A DNA stretch of 64,000 bases from Pseudomonas kermanshahensis (lineage in GTDB: Bacteria; Pseudomonadota; Gammaproteobacteria; Pseudomonadales; Pseudomonadaceae), in NCBI RefSeq assembly GCF_014269205.2, contig NZ_JABWRY020000002.1, forward strand, positions 27,501 to 91,500, written 5' to 3'. The notes beneath the pieces are model-generated. The model saw nothing but the letters and a program-made list of their open reading frames with translations, had not been told where the DNA came from and ran no database searches. How positions within the stretch are numbered: position 1 is the first letter of the stretch; each line of letters begins with the position of its first letter. Positions 25,166 through 35,053 of the stretch are shown here, piece by piece. The position numbers and the translations under genes were made by a program.

Positions 25166-25636
25166 TCAGTACCATTTCGGGTCACGCTTGAGTTGCTCGC
25201 GCAACATCGCCTTCATGCCGTCATCCGGCTTGCCAAGCCAGCGGTACTGCGCATGACGGGTAGGCGACTTATCGCTCGGCAAGCCTTCGGGTACCTCTAC
25301 GAGCATCCCGTAGGCATCGTCCTTGTCCCAACTGAACGCCACGATCAGGCGTTTGTAGGTGCAGTTGTCCGCCGTTTCGCACAGGGGGCCGACCAGGTAC
25401 TGGTCACCGTCCTCGGTGACTGCCGACATCTGCTCCTGGGCACTGCCGGTGAGGTTGACTACCCAATCGGGCAGCCGTTCCTCGCCCTTGATCGTGTCCT
25501 CCCACGCTTCCCGGTATTCAGGGTCCGAGCCGAGCAATTGGTCGACCCGGACCTGGCCGTCATTGGCCGCCATCGCCCCTGCACTGCCGCCCAGCAACAA
25601 GGCGGCAGCCAGGGCAGTGCAAAGCTTCCTGCTCAT
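25166..25636 (-). CDS. Ivy (inhibitor of vertebrate lysozyme)-family periplasmic protein
   Basis: 156 residues from the ATG at 25636, where a signal peptide starts (MSRKLCTALAAALLLGGSAGAMA). The mature protein matches the Ivy fold: VDQLLGSDPEYREAWEDTI, LPDWVVNLTGSAQEQMSAV, and CTYKRLIVAFSWDKDDAYGMLVEV. The E. coli inhibitory loop C-K-P-H-D-C is replaced by C-E-T-A-D-N-C, one residue longer and without the histidine. Lysozyme inhibition is therefore doubtful. It starts 2 bp after the DUF1328 gene, so the two are co-transcribed. It corresponds in position to the Ivy-like gene next to algB in other pseudomonads. Confidence 0.85.
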   Translation of the reverse strand: MSRKLCTALAAALLLGGSAGAMAANDGQVRVDQLLGSDPEYREAWEDTIKGEERLPDWVVNLTGSAQEQMSAVTEDGDQYLVGPLCETADNCTYKRLIVAFSWDKDDAYGMLVEVPEGLPSDKSPTRHAQYRWLGKPDDGMKAMLREQLKRDPKWY

Positions 25637-25638
25637 CG

Positions 25639-25836
<198 letters not shown>

Positions 25837-25855
25837 CTAGGCGTCCAGGACAGGC

Positions 25856-26146
25856 TCAGAACACCCAGCGATCCTGGGGTACGACAGTTTCTACGGTGGC
25901 CGACGAGGCATTGGCCTTAGGCGAAGGCAGCGGGTCAGCCGCCCTGACCAGGGTGCTGGCACGGGTTGCCTGAATCTGCGTCAACAGCGCGGTCTGCGCC
26001 GCCACTTGATCTGCCAGACGCGCGGTCTGCCAGCTGTAGTAGAAGAGGCCGGCGGCCAAGGTCATCAGCAGCGCCATGCCGAGAAACAGGAACTGGCGCA
26101 AAGGCAGTGCGGCGTTCTGCGAGCGGTTGACAGATTGGCGGTTCAT
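25856..26146 (-). CDS. Uncharacterised small single-pass membrane protein
   Basis: 96 residues: a short basic N-terminus (MNRQSVNRSQNAALPLRQ), one helix FLFLGMALLMTLAAGLFYYSW, a coil-forming stretch TARLADQVAAQTALLTQIQ and a Pro/Ser-rich end. GGAGGAG lies before the ATG; the reverse strand shows AACAACAATTA about 11 bases further upstream, an AAnAAnAA-like word that could attract Hfq/Crc. 55 bp upstream of the DUF1328 gene and likely in the same transcript. No family recognised. Confidence 0.7.
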   Translation of the reverse strand: MNRQSVNRSQNAALPLRQFLFLGMALLMTLAAGLFYYSWQTARLADQVAAQTALLTQIQATRASTLVRAADPLPSPKANASSATVETVVPQDRWVF

Positions 26147-26320
26147 GCCGGCTCCTCCTGCTGTAATTGTTGTTCAAACCTGAACAGGTAATTGCAGCCT
26201 GCATGCCAGCCTTTGAATTCAATAAAATTCCTTTAAAATCATATACTTAAGATAATCACGCATGGCACCGAAGGACGTATCCTGCACGATGCCGTCCCTG
26301 ACGTCGTGCGAATTGCACGA

Positions 26321-27142
26321 TCAGCCCTCGACCTTGGTCGCGACCTTGAGCAGGTCGGCGTCCACACCGCGCACGCCGATGATCTGCCGGGCGATCTCCA
26401 CGGCGATGGTTTTCTGCTCGCTGCTGACCACCTCTCCCGACAGCCGTACCAGGCCCTCTTGGCTGGCCACCTTGAGGTTCAGGCCATCGAGGTTGCGGCT
26501 GAAACGGAAGCTGTTCTGGATCTTGTCGACGATCCAGCTATCGCTGGGTTGCGGCCCGGTCGGGGCACCCACCGGGTTCTCGCGAGCCTTGGCCATGGCG
26601 GCGGTATCCAGGCTGACCAGGTTGTTGACCAGGTGCACGCCGTCGGTGGTTCGCGCCACCACCCCGGCCAGCTCCTTGGCCTCCGCGCTGTCGACCCTGC
26701 CGCGAAGCGTCACCACGCCATCGCTGCTTTGCACCTCGATAGGCGCTTTCTCGGTCGTGCGGCTCCACAGCAGCCGTGCCCTGATCACGGCAGCCAACGT
26801 TGCATCTTCCAGCCGCTGTGCATAAGCCCGCAGTTCCAGCGGGCGCTCCACCAGCTGGGCATTGACCTTCAACTGGTTGTCGACCTGTTCGATACCGCGG
26901 GTAGCCAGGGCGACATGCTCGGCCAACTGGCGCTCGACATCGTTCTCGACCTCACCGGTCAGCCGCGCCTGCTGGCCGTCCACCTCGACATCGATGCGAA
27001 ACGGGTTGAGCATCCTGTTGAGCGATAACGCGGTTTGCAGCGAGCCCTCCAGGCGGGCGTCCTGCACAGGGTCAGCGAATGCCGGGGTCAATACCGGCAG
27101 CAAGGTGGCCGCCAACACGGCCAGTCGTGGGGAAAAGGGCAT
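26321..27142 (-). CDS. Periplasmic BON-domain protein
   Basis: 273 residues from the ATG at 27142, where AAAGGAGCC lies upstream and a signal peptide starts (MPFSPRLAVLAATLLPVLTPAFA). Three BON repeats of about 65 residues are visible, with recurring IEVQSSDGVVTLRGRVDS and VASQEGLVRLSGEVVS patterns and a more divergent first copy (IDVEVDGQQARLTGEVEN). BON proteins bind membranes or phospholipid surfaces and help envelope stability (OsmY type). A hairpin TCGTGC/GCACGA (26304-26320) abuts the stop without a T run. Divergent from algB. Confidence 0.85.
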   Translation of the reverse strand: MPFSPRLAVLAATLLPVLTPAFADPVQDARLEGSLQTALSLNRMLNPFRIDVEVDGQQARLTGEVENDVERQLAEHVALATRGIEQVDNQLKVNAQLVERPLELRAYAQRLEDATLAAVIRARLLWSRTTEKAPIEVQSSDGVVTLRGRVDSAEAKELAGVVARTTDGVHLVNNLVSLDTAAMAKARENPVGAPTGPQPSDSWIVDKIQNSFRFSRNLDGLNLKVASQEGLVRLSGEVVSSEQKTIAVEIARQIIGVRGVDADLLKVATKVEG

Positions 27143-27351
27143 GGCTGTGGCTCCTTTGTTGGCAAAAACAGAAAATAGTCGCAACCAATGTGCCAGCGCG
27201 TAGCTCTAAGCAAATCATCGAGATATCGCGGTTTTCGGGCTTACTTTGGCCATTGGCTAGCATGCAAAGGACAGAATCCTTCAGAATTGACCATGCAACT
27301 TGCCCGATTTTTCCCACACTAATTGAAGATCTATCCTAAGGAGCGCAGGAA

Positions 27352-28698
27352 ATGGAATCAGCCCAGGACAACCAAGGCCGCATTCTGCTGGTGGATGACG
27401 AGTCCGCGATCCTGCGCACCTTCCGCTACTGCCTCGAAGACGAAGGCTATAGCGTGGCCACCGCCAACAGTGCCGCCCAAGCCGAAACCTTGTTGCAACG
27501 CCAGGTGTTCGACCTGTGCTTCCTCGACCTGCGCCTGGGCGAGGACAACGGCCTCGACGTGCTGGCGCAGATGCGCATCCAGGCCCCCTGGATGCGGGTG
27601 GTGATCGTGACCGCGCATTCGGCGATCGACACCGCGGTGGATGCCATCCAGGCAGGGGCGGCCGATTACCTGGTCAAGCCCTGCAGCCCAGACCAGCTGC
27701 GCCTGGCCACCGCCAAACAGCTGGAAGTGCGCCAACTGTCGGCACGCCTCGAAGCCCTTGAAGGCGAGGTGCGCAAACCCAAGGACGGCCTCGACTCGCA
27801 CAGCCCGGCCATGATGGTGGTGCTGGAAACGGCGCGCCAGGTTGCAACCACCGATGCCAACATCCTCATCCTGGGCGAGTCCGGCACCGGTAAGGGCGAG
27901 CTGGCCCGCGCCATTCATGGCTGGAGCAAGCGTGCGCGCAAAGCCTGCGTCACCATCAACTGCCCCTCGCTGAATGCCGAGCTCATGGAAAGCGAGCTGT
28001 TCGGCCATACCCGCGGCGCCTTCACCGGTGCCAGCGAGAGCACCCTTGGCCGGGTCAGCCAGGCCGACGGCGGCACGTTGTTCCTGGATGAAATCGGTGA
28101 TTTCCCACTGACCTTGCAGCCTAAGCTGCTGCGCTTTATCCAGGACAAGGAGTACGAGCGTGTGGGTGACCCGGTCACCCGACGCGCCGATGTGCGCATT
28201 CTGGCTGCCACCAACCTCAACCTCGAGGAGATGGTGCGCGAAAGCCGCTTCCGCGAAGACCTGCTGTACCGCCTGAACGTGATCACCTTGCACCTGCCGC
28301 CCCTGCGCGAGCGCAGCGAAGACATCCTGACCCTGGCCGATCGTTTTCTGGCCCGCTTCGTCAAGGAATACTCCCGGCCCGCCCGCGGCTTCAGCGACGA
28401 AGCCCGTGCAGCCCTGCTCAACTACCGCTGGCCTGGCAACATCCGTGAACTGCGCAACGTGGTCGAACGCGCCAGCATCATCTGCCCGCAGGAGCGCGTC
28501 GAGATCAGCCACCTGGGCATGGGCGAACAACCCGCCGGCAACGCACCTCGGGTTGGCGCAGCCTTGAGCCTGGATGAACTGGAACGCGCCCACATCGGTG
28601 CGGTGCTGGCTGCCAGCGATACCCTTGACCAGGCCGCCAAAACCCTGGGCATCGATGCCTCGACCCTGTATCGCAAACGTAAGCAGTACAACCTATGA
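27352..28698 (+). CDS. algB: NtrC-family response regulator AlgB
   Basis: 448 residues. Receiver domain with phosphoacceptor Asp59 (CFLDLRLGEDNGLD), AAA+ domain with Walker A GESGTGKG (175-182), the sigma-54 contact motif GAFTGA (222-227), DGGTLFLDEIGDFPLTLQPK, and a C-terminal Fis-type helix-turn-helix (LDQAAKTLGIDASTLYRKRKQ). Nearly identical in layout to P. aeruginosa AlgB, which activates algD together with AlgU and also acts in quorum and light responses. AAGGAGCGC ribosome site. Overlaps kinB by ATGA, so kinase and regulator are translated together. Confidence 0.96.
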   Translation: MESAQDNQGRILLVDDESAILRTFRYCLEDEGYSVATANSAAQAETLLQRQVFDLCFLDLRLGEDNGLDVLAQMRIQAPWMRVVIVTAHSAIDTAVDAIQAGAADYLVKPCSPDQLRLATAKQLEVRQLSARLEALEGEVRKPKDGLDSHSPAMMVVLETARQVATTDANILILGESGTGKGELARAIHGWSKRARKACVTINCPSLNAELMESELFGHTRGAFTGASESTLGRVSQADGGTLFLDEIGDFPLTLQPKLLRFIQDKEYERVGDPVTRRADVRILAATNLNLEEMVRESRFREDLLYRLNVITLHLPPLRERSEDILTLADRFLARFVKEYSRPARGFSDEARAALLNYRWPGNIRELRNVVERASIICPQERVEISHLGMGEQPAGNAPRVGAALSLDELERAHIGAVLAASDTLDQAAKTLGIDASTLYRKRKQYNL

Positions 28699-30473
28699 AG
28701 TGGCAGATGAAGCTGCGCACGCGGCTTTTCCTCAGCATTTCGGCGCTGGTCACGGTGGCCTTGCTCGGCCTGATGCTGGGCCTGGTGAGCGTGCTGCAGA
28801 TGGCCTCGGTGCAACAGCAGCTCGTGCGAGACACCACCCACGCCCTGGAAGTGGGGCTTAAATTGCGGCAGAACCTCGGCGAACAGCTGACCCTGATCCT
28901 CGACGAGGACACCGCGCCGCAAAGCCTGCAAGTGCTGCAAGACAACTTCCAGTCCCTGCTCAACCAAGGGCTTGAACAAGGCGGCGAACGCACCGGCTTC
29001 AGCAAGGCCAGCAGCAACTACCAGACCTTCCTCGAGGCCTACCGCGACAGCCCTGCACCGGCGCGCAGCATGGGTATGGACCAGCCCCTGGGGGCTGCCT
29101 TCAACCAAGTGCGCACCGACCTTATCGACGCCCACAAGCAAGCGCTGGATCACATTACCCGCAGCGAGGAACATACCCGCGATCGCGCCTTGATGGTCAG
29201 CGGCGTCCTTGGCCTGATGGGCTTGGTGATCCTCGTGCTGGGTTTCATCACGGCGCACAACATCGCGCGACGCTTCGGCCAACCGATCGAAGCCTTGGCC
29301 AAGGCGGCCGATCAATTGGGCAAGGGCGACTTCGACGTAACACTGCCAGTTACCCAGGCCATCGAGCTGAACCAACTGACCCGCCGCTTCGGGCTCATGG
29401 CCGACGCCTTGCGCAAGCACCAGGCAACCAACGTCGATGAACTGCTGGCCGGCCAGCAACGCCTGCAGGCCGTGCTCGACAGCATCGACGATGGCCTGCT
29501 GATCATTGACCGCCAAGGCCGCCTGGAACACCTCAACCCTGTGGCGCAGCGCCAGCTGGGCTGGAGCGACAGCCGCCTAGGCAACACCCTGGCCGAAGCC
29601 TTGCAACGCCCGGAGCTGGAGCAACAGCTACGCCAAGTGCTGCGCGGTGGTAGCCTTGATCGCCCACCCGACGACCTGAGCATCGACGTCGATGAAGAAA
29701 CCCGCCTGCTGACCTACAGCCTGACACCGGTCAGCCACCCCCAGGGGCCGATCCTGGGTGCGGTGATGGTGCTGCACGATGTCACCGAACAACGGGCCTT
29801 CGAGCGCGTACGCAGCGAGTTCGTGCTGCGTGCCTCGCACGAGCTGCGCACCCCGGTCACGGGCATGCACATGGCGTTCGGCCTGCTGCGCGAGCGGGTG
29901 AAGTTCCCGCCCGAGGCGCGCGAGTACGACCTGCTCGAGACCATCGGCGAGGAAATGCAGCGGCTGACCCAATTGATCAACGACTTGCTCAATTTCTCGC
30001 GCTACCAGAGCGGCCTGCAGAAGCTTGACCTCGCCCCCTGTGCCATCGATGAGCTGCTGGAGCGCGCGCAGCTGCGTTTTACCGAGCAGGCCGCGCACAA
30101 GCAGATCGAATTGATCAAGGAGCTGGAACTGCCGCTGCCACGTATTCAGGCCGACATCGCCCAGCTCGACCGGGTGTTGGACAACCTGCTGCACAACGCG
30201 GTCCGCCATACCCCCAGCGGTGGCCGTATACGGCTTCACGCCAGGCGGCATGCGGAGCGGGTGATCATCAGTGTCGAAGACAACGGCGAGGGTATCGCCT
30301 ATGGGCAGCAAGGGCGCATCTTCGAGCCGTTTGTGCAGGTAGGGCGCAAAAAAGGTGGCGCGGGTCTTGGCTTGGCGTTGTGCAAAGAAATCGTGCAACT
30401 GCACGGTGGCAGAATGGGCGTATTTTCCCGGCCGGGGCAGGGCACTCAGTTCTACATGGCATTGCCGGTCTGA
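28695..30473 (+). CDS. kinB: Sensor histidine kinase KinB
   Basis: 592 residues. Two membrane helices (about 9-30 and 165-187) flank a periplasmic sensor region, followed by HAMP (NIARRFGQPIEALAKAADQLGKGDFDV), a PAS-like region (LQAVLDSIDDGLLIIDRQGRLEHLNP), the H-box ASHELRTPVTGMHMAFGLL, the N-box LDNLLHNAVRHTP and G-boxes DNGEGIA and KGGAGLGLALCKEIV. It phosphorylates and dephosphorylates AlgB. The stop lies 15 bp from the end of the convergent EAL gene. Confidence 0.95.
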   Translation: MKWQMKLRTRLFLSISALVTVALLGLMLGLVSVLQMASVQQQLVRDTTHALEVGLKLRQNLGEQLTLILDEDTAPQSLQVLQDNFQSLLNQGLEQGGERTGFSKASSNYQTFLEAYRDSPAPARSMGMDQPLGAAFNQVRTDLIDAHKQALDHITRSEEHTRDRALMVSGVLGLMGLVILVLGFITAHNIARRFGQPIEALAKAADQLGKGDFDVTLPVTQAIELNQLTRRFGLMADALRKHQATNVDELLAGQQRLQAVLDSIDDGLLIIDRQGRLEHLNPVAQRQLGWSDSRLGNTLAEALQRPELEQQLRQVLRGGSLDRPPDDLSIDVDEETRLLTYSLTPVSHPQGPILGAVMVLHDVTEQRAFERVRSEFVLRASHELRTPVTGMHMAFGLLRERVKFPPEAREYDLLETIGEEMQRLTQLINDLLNFSRYQSGLQKLDLAPCAIDELLERAQLRFTEQAAHKQIELIKELELPLPRIQADIAQLDRVLDNLLHNAVRHTPSGGRIRLHARRHAERVIISVEDNGEGIAYGQQGRIFEPFVQVGRKKGGAGLGLALCKEIVQLHGGRMGVFSRPGQGTQFYMALPV

Positions 30474-30488
30474 CGACAGGGTTTGCCC

Positions 30489-32117
30489 TCAAGACTCATC
30501 GGTACCCCGCCGCGCCGGCACCGCCCGCCACCCGCGGGTCACCAGCTCGGCAAATTGACGGGCGTTCAACGGCCGGGCGAACAACCAGCCTTGGCCGTAA
30601 TTAACCCCTTCACTGTTGAGTAACACCGCCTGGTCTTCGCATTCGATGCCTTCGGCAATCACCCGCAGGTGCAGGTCGTGGGCCATGCGGATGATGTGCG
30701 GGGCCACACCACTGCTGGCGGCATCGTGCCCCAAGGCATCAATGAAGGCCTTGTCGATCTTCAGGCAGTCCACGGGCAGCGTCTGCAGGTAGGCGAGGCT
30801 GCAGTAACCCGTGCCAAAATCGTCGATCAACACTTGGTGGCCCACCGCACGCAGAGCCTGCAGGTTGTCGCGCGCCACCACCACGTCGATCAGGCCGCGT
30901 TCGGTCACCTCGAAGGCGATCTGGCTGGCCGCCACCCGGTGCAAGGCCAGCAGCCGCGCCGCCACCCGGCCAATGCGCGGGACCATCACATCACACGCCG
31001 CAAGGTTTACCGAGATGTACAGGTTGCGGTGCGAACGCAGCAACTGGCCCAACTGCTCAAGCACCCGCTGCAAGACAAAGTCAGTGATCTGGCGGATCTG
31101 CCCGGTATTTTCGGCCAACGGAATGAACAGGTCCGGGCTGGTCAAGGTGCCGTCCGGGCGGCGCCAGCGCACCAGGGCCTCGGCACCGACACAACGCCGT
31201 GTGTCGAGCTCGATGATCGGCTGGTAAAGCACCTGCAGTTCGCCCCGGCGCAGTGCGTTCTGCAGCTCCGAGCTCATCGAGCGGCGCTGCAGAATCAGCT
31301 GCAACACCAGCCAGCCAATGCAGCAGGCGGCCAGTACGCTGCCAGGGAACAGCAGCCAGAGCATGCCGTTCATGCGCAGGGGCAGGCTGGCGCGTGGCGC
31401 AATCAGCACCAATTGGTAATCCGGCGATTTGGTCGGCATGCGGTAGATGAGGCGGTCGCTCAATTCGAGCAGCGACTTGTGGCTGGCCGACCAGGCCGAG
31501 GGCGGTGGCCACACCTGCGGCGGGCCTAGTACCGGGATGGCCCGGGTACCGTTGTCCAGCACCACCACTAGGCTGCCACCGGGCGGCAGGTCGACAACAT
31601 CGGTCAGGTGCCCGCGCGACGTGGACACCACGAAATTGCCACGCCCCAGCATCAGGGCTGCCAGATTTTCGTCGGGTTCGATCGTGGTGTTCAACCAATA
31701 GCTGTAGGTCGGCCCCTTGATGTCGGGCGCGCGCAGTGGTTCGAAGGCCCGTTCATCCCCCCGGTTGGAGCAGGCGACATGGGCATCGACGTACGCGGCT
31801 TCATAAATGAAGCGCGAACTCAGGCCCACCTGCTGCAATGCCGCCAGCATCTCTGGGCTGCAGCCGCGCAAGGGCTGCGCCTGCAGGGTGTCGACCCCTT
31901 CACGAAGCTGGCCGAATACCTGCTCAAGGCGATCGAGAAAGCGCTCGCCCTGCGCATTCATCTGTTCACTCTCGCTTTGTTTCATCTGCTGCAGGGCAAT
32001 ACCGATGCTGGCGCTGAGCAACAGTGCGGCGCTGGCCAGTGCTGCCAGTGAGGCCAGCATCCAGGGACGGTAAAAAATTTGGCGCAGCGTGGCGATGAGG
32101 GCTGACATCAAGGGCAT
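30489..32117 (-). CDS. CSS-motif membrane cyclic-di-GMP phosphodiesterase (EAL)
   Basis: About 542 residues from ATG 32117; ATG 32108 is also possible. Two membrane helices (about 20-45 and 255-275) bound a periplasmic CSS-type sensor with two cysteines, in RGCSPEML and HVACSNRG. The EAL domain keeps all catalytic elements: GAEALVRW, SVNLAACDV, FEVTERGL, IDDFGTGYCSL, KIDKAFI, AEGIECEDQ and QGWLFARPL. In this family (PdeC type) oxidation of the two cysteines to a disulfide by DsbA holds the enzyme off. Single gene, convergent with kinB. Confidence 0.9.
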   Translation of the reverse strand: MPLMSALIATLRQIFYRPWMLASLAALASAALLLSASIGIALQQMKQSESEQMNAQGERFLDRLEQVFGQLREGVDTLQAQPLRGCSPEMLAALQQVGLSSRFIYEAAYVDAHVACSNRGDERAFEPLRAPDIKGPTYSYWLNTTIEPDENLAALMLGRGNFVVSTSRGHLTDVVDLPPGGSLVVVLDNGTRAIPVLGPPQVWPPPSAWSASHKSLLELSDRLIYRMPTKSPDYQLVLIAPRASLPLRMNGMLWLLFPGSVLAACCIGWLVLQLILQRRSMSSELQNALRRGELQVLYQPIIELDTRRCVGAEALVRWRRPDGTLTSPDLFIPLAENTGQIRQITDFVLQRVLEQLGQLLRSHRNLYISVNLAACDVMVPRIGRVAARLLALHRVAASQIAFEVTERGLIDVVVARDNLQALRAVGHQVLIDDFGTGYCSLAYLQTLPVDCLKIDKAFIDALGHDAASSGVAPHIIRMAHDLHLRVIAEGIECEDQAVLLNSEGVNYGQGWLFARPLNARQFAELVTRGWRAVPARRGTDES

Positions 32118-32215
32118 CCAGTTGATTACCAAGGTATAGCAACTGAATCGAGAATCATCCTCGCCGTTGGGCGATTAACGGGTCAAGGGCTGCTGCGCAG
32201 CCCATTCCCCCTGCA

Positions 32216-33004
32216 TCAACGCATGCGGTTGAGCACTTGCAGCATGGCGGCCGTCTGGGCATCGGGCATGCCATCGAAGCGTTGTGGGCGGAAGCGCATC
32301 TGGAACGCCGCGATCACATGCCGGGTGGCCACGTCGAGTTCACCGGTTTGCGCGATCGCATAGCCGAAACGCGCCAGCTCCTGCTGGTACCAGCTCACGC
32401 TCGGCGGGTTGACGCTGAAGAAGGCTTGTTGCCGCGCCACTGCGTTAGGCTCGGGCCAGATACCGATACCCGCGTCGGCCAGGCGCTTCCACGGGAACAA
32501 CGGGCCTGGGTCGAGCTTGCGCAACGGCGCGATATCGCTGTGGCCAACGATATGCCGGGGGTCGATGTTGTTGCGTTTGACGATGTCTTTGAGCAGCGCG
32601 ATCAAGGCCTGAATCTGGGCTTCGCTGTAGGGGTGCCAGACTCGGCCATTCGGCGTATCGGTGAACCCTGGGTTGACGATTTCGATACCGATCGAGGTCG
32701 AATTCAACCAGGTGCGCCCTTGCCATTGGCTGTCACCGGCGTGCCAGGCGCGGCGGCTTTCATCCACCAGCTGATAGACCGTGGCCGGGCCATCGCCGAT
32801 CAGGTAGTGGCTGCTGACCTCGCCATGGGTCAGTAGCGCCAATGAGCGCTCGAGCGAGGCATTGGTGTAGTGCAGGACGACAAACTGGATACGCTCGTCC
32901 TGGTTGGCCGAAGGGTGGCTGCGGTCGATGCGCAGGCCCGTCGAGCAACCTGCAACAGCAACCAGCAAGCAGGTGAGCAGTGTTTTTTTAACGGTGGAAA
33001 GCAC
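32216..33004 (-). CDS. ampDh2: N-acetylmuramoyl-L-alanine amidase, AmpDh2-like lipoprotein
   Basis: 262 residues. Lipoprotein signal with Cys20 (LTCLLVAVAGCSTG). The amidase_2 domain has zinc ligands in QFVVLHYTNAS, ESRRAWHAGDSQWQGRTWLN and VGHSDIAPLRKLDPGPLFPW. The C-terminal 60 residues are a peptidoglycan-binding domain (VSWYQQELARFGYAIAQTGELD...). It cleaves between MurNAc and L-Ala of peptidoglycan or muropeptides in the periplasm and can feed AmpC/AmpR signalling. Position after algB/kinB matches AmpDh2 of P. aeruginosa. Confidence 0.9.
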   Translation of the reverse strand: MLSTVKKTLLTCLLVAVAGCSTGLRIDRSHPSANQDERIQFVVLHYTNASLERSLALLTHGEVSSHYLIGDGPATVYQLVDESRRAWHAGDSQWQGRTWLNSTSIGIEIVNPGFTDTPNGRVWHPYSEAQIQALIALLKDIVKRNNIDPRHIVGHSDIAPLRKLDPGPLFPWKRLADAGIGIWPEPNAVARQQAFFSVNPPSVSWYQQELARFGYAIAQTGELDVATRHVIAAFQMRFRPQRFDGMPDAQTAAMLQVLNRMR

Positions 33005-33082
33005 GTCGGCGGCCTCAGCGTGTAAGCGCTACAGTATAACGTGCTCTGAATGGCCTGTGCTCGCCGTGAGTCAGTGCCGCCC

Positions 33083-35026
33083 TTACCCCTGCTCGACTCG
33101 GTTGCGCCCCAAGTCCTTGGCACGGTACAGCGCGGTGTCGGCGCGCTTGAGCACCTGGTCACCGCGCTCGCCGGAACGGAATGCACCCAAGCCAATGGAG
33201 GCGGTGATCACCACGCGCTCGCCTTTGAAATGGAACGGGCAGGCTTCGATGGTCGCACGCAGTAGCTCAGCCATCTGTGCGGCCGCGGCGGGTGAAGTCT
33301 GCGGGAACAACAGGACGAACTCCTCACCGCCAAAGCGGGCGATGAAGTCGCGCCCGCGCAGGCGCTTGCGCAGCTGGTCAGCGACGATCTTCAGCACCTT
33401 GTCACCCGCCAGGTGCCCGTAGTTGTCGTTGATGCGCTTGAAGTGGTCCAGGTCGAGAATCGCCATGGCCAAGTGGCCGCCGTTTTCCTGCCAGTCGAGC
33501 ATCTCGCGTTCCAGGTGCTCGCTCCAGGCTGCGCGATTAGGCAGGCCGGTCAGCGGGTCGAGCAAGGCCTTTTGCCGCTGCTCTTCAAGGTGCTCGCGAT
33601 AGCCAAGCGCCTCGTGCTCCATGTTCGCCACACGCTCGGACAGGCCCTGCAGGCGACCGGCAAGTTCCTGCTCGCGGCGATCACGCTCGTGCTTGTGCTC
33701 GTCCATGGTCACCAGCAAGCCCTCGAGCCGGTTTTCCAGGATGTGCTTGAGGCTGTCCACGTCGGCGGCGCCCTTCACACTGCTCTGCAGCCCATCAACC
33801 TGCTGGCGGAGCTGGGTGTCCAGCGCCTCGGCGGCGGTGCTGTTGTCGGCATGCCCGGCACTGGCTTCGTGCAGGTGGCTCTGGAAACCTTCCAGGCGCT
33901 CGTTGAGCTGTTGCAGGTAGGTCTCGAATTCGTGCTGGCCGCTGTCGGTAATCGCCAACATCAGCACCGCCAAGTCGTCGAGCACCGGGATCAGTTCGTA
34001 CCAGTTCAGCCCCCGCGCCACCCGCTCGCGCATTTCCAGGGCCTGGGCCTTGTGCCGCTCGGGCAGGCTGAGGTCGTCGAGCAAGCCGATCAGCGTCTGC
34101 TCGATATGGGCGGCCACTTGGCTGTAGGGCGGCTCTACCGCGTAGGGCAGGGCATAGGGGCCATCTTCACCGAACGTTTCTTCCAGCGTCTGCGGCGGTA
34201 CGGCCTCTGGCGTGGGTTGGCTGAGGGCTGGCTCTGGCGCTGGCGCCTCATCCGGCACAGGCTCGGGTGGCGGCGCGCTCGGCACGTCTGCGGTTTCGAT
34301 CAGTGCCGGCCCTTCCAGCTCCGCTACCAAGGCTGGCTCAGGCAGTGCTGGGGGTGCCAAGGGCAGCAGTGCGTCTACATCCTCGGGCTGCGGGTCTTCA
34401 GCAACGCGCTGAACGGGGGCGGCAACGGGCGGCGCCACGGCCTCAGCCATTGCCACAACAGGCGCCGCCGCCAGTGCAACCTCTGCTTCGTCGGGCTGCT
34501 CGCTGTCACGACCACCAAACAAGCGCTGCAGAAAGCCTGGCCGCTCTTCTTCAGGCTTGCCCAACGCATCCAGCGCGCGACCTTGCAGGCCGCTCAGCTC
34601 CCCCAGCAACGGGGGCAGCTCACGCGACTGGGCAACCCCGCCGTCGAGTTTTTTCGCCAGTTTTTTCAGCGGCCGCGAGATGTCGCTTGGCAGCGGCAAG
34701 CCTTGCAGCTGAGTGACCAGCGCCGTCAGCGCATCGCTGACCTGGTTCATGCGGGTTTCCCGGCGTTGCTCGGAATCCAGCACGGCTTTTTCCAGGCGCG
34801 GAATCAGCCCGGCAAGGCCTGCGTCCATGTTGTCGCTGCGGATGACCTCACGCATTTCCTTCATGCACTGGTCCACCACCTTGTCACTGCCTTCGGCAGC
34901 CAGGGTGCTGCGCACCAGCCCACGACGCAACAGGTCGAGACGCGCGTCCCAACGGCGTTCAAGCTTCTCTTGCTGCTCGATGCTCTTAAGGTATTTCTCT
35001 TTCCAGCGCTCAGCGTCGTCAGTCAT
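33083..35026 (-). CDS. dgcH: Diguanylate cyclase, DgcH-type
   Basis: About 647 residues from ATG 35026 (MTDDAERWKEKYLKSIEQQE). A TTG 27 bases upstream is possible, and neither start has a strong ribosome site. N-terminal 150 residues are coiled helices; 175-330 is a Pro/Ala/Glu-rich linker; 340-480 is helical; the C-terminal GGDEF domain has an intact active site RFGGEEFVLLF and an I-site RGRD five residues before it, so product inhibition is expected. No membrane segment, hence cytoplasmic. It begins 28 bp after the nuclease-fold gene. Location matches DgcH of P. aeruginosa. Confidence 0.85.
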   Translation of the reverse strand: MTDDAERWKEKYLKSIEQQEKLERRWDARLDLLRRGLVRSTLAAEGSDKVVDQCMKEMREVIRSDNMDAGLAGLIPRLEKAVLDSEQRRETRMNQVSDALTALVTQLQGLPLPSDISRPLKKLAKKLDGGVAQSRELPPLLGELSGLQGRALDALGKPEEERPGFLQRLFGGRDSEQPDEAEVALAAAPVVAMAEAVAPPVAAPVQRVAEDPQPEDVDALLPLAPPALPEPALVAELEGPALIETADVPSAPPPEPVPDEAPAPEPALSQPTPEAVPPQTLEETFGEDGPYALPYAVEPPYSQVAAHIEQTLIGLLDDLSLPERHKAQALEMRERVARGLNWYELIPVLDDLAVLMLAITDSGQHEFETYLQQLNERLEGFQSHLHEASAGHADNSTAAEALDTQLRQQVDGLQSSVKGAADVDSLKHILENRLEGLLVTMDEHKHERDRREQELAGRLQGLSERVANMEHEALGYREHLEEQRQKALLDPLTGLPNRAAWSEHLEREMLDWQENGGHLAMAILDLDHFKRINDNYGHLAGDKVLKIVADQLRKRLRGRDFIARFGGEEFVLLFPQTSPAAAAQMAELLRATIEACPFHFKGERVVITASIGLGAFRSGERGDQVLKRADTALYRAKDLGRNRVEQG

Positions 35027-35053
35027 GCCCGGGCCCGCAAACGGTGATGGCAA

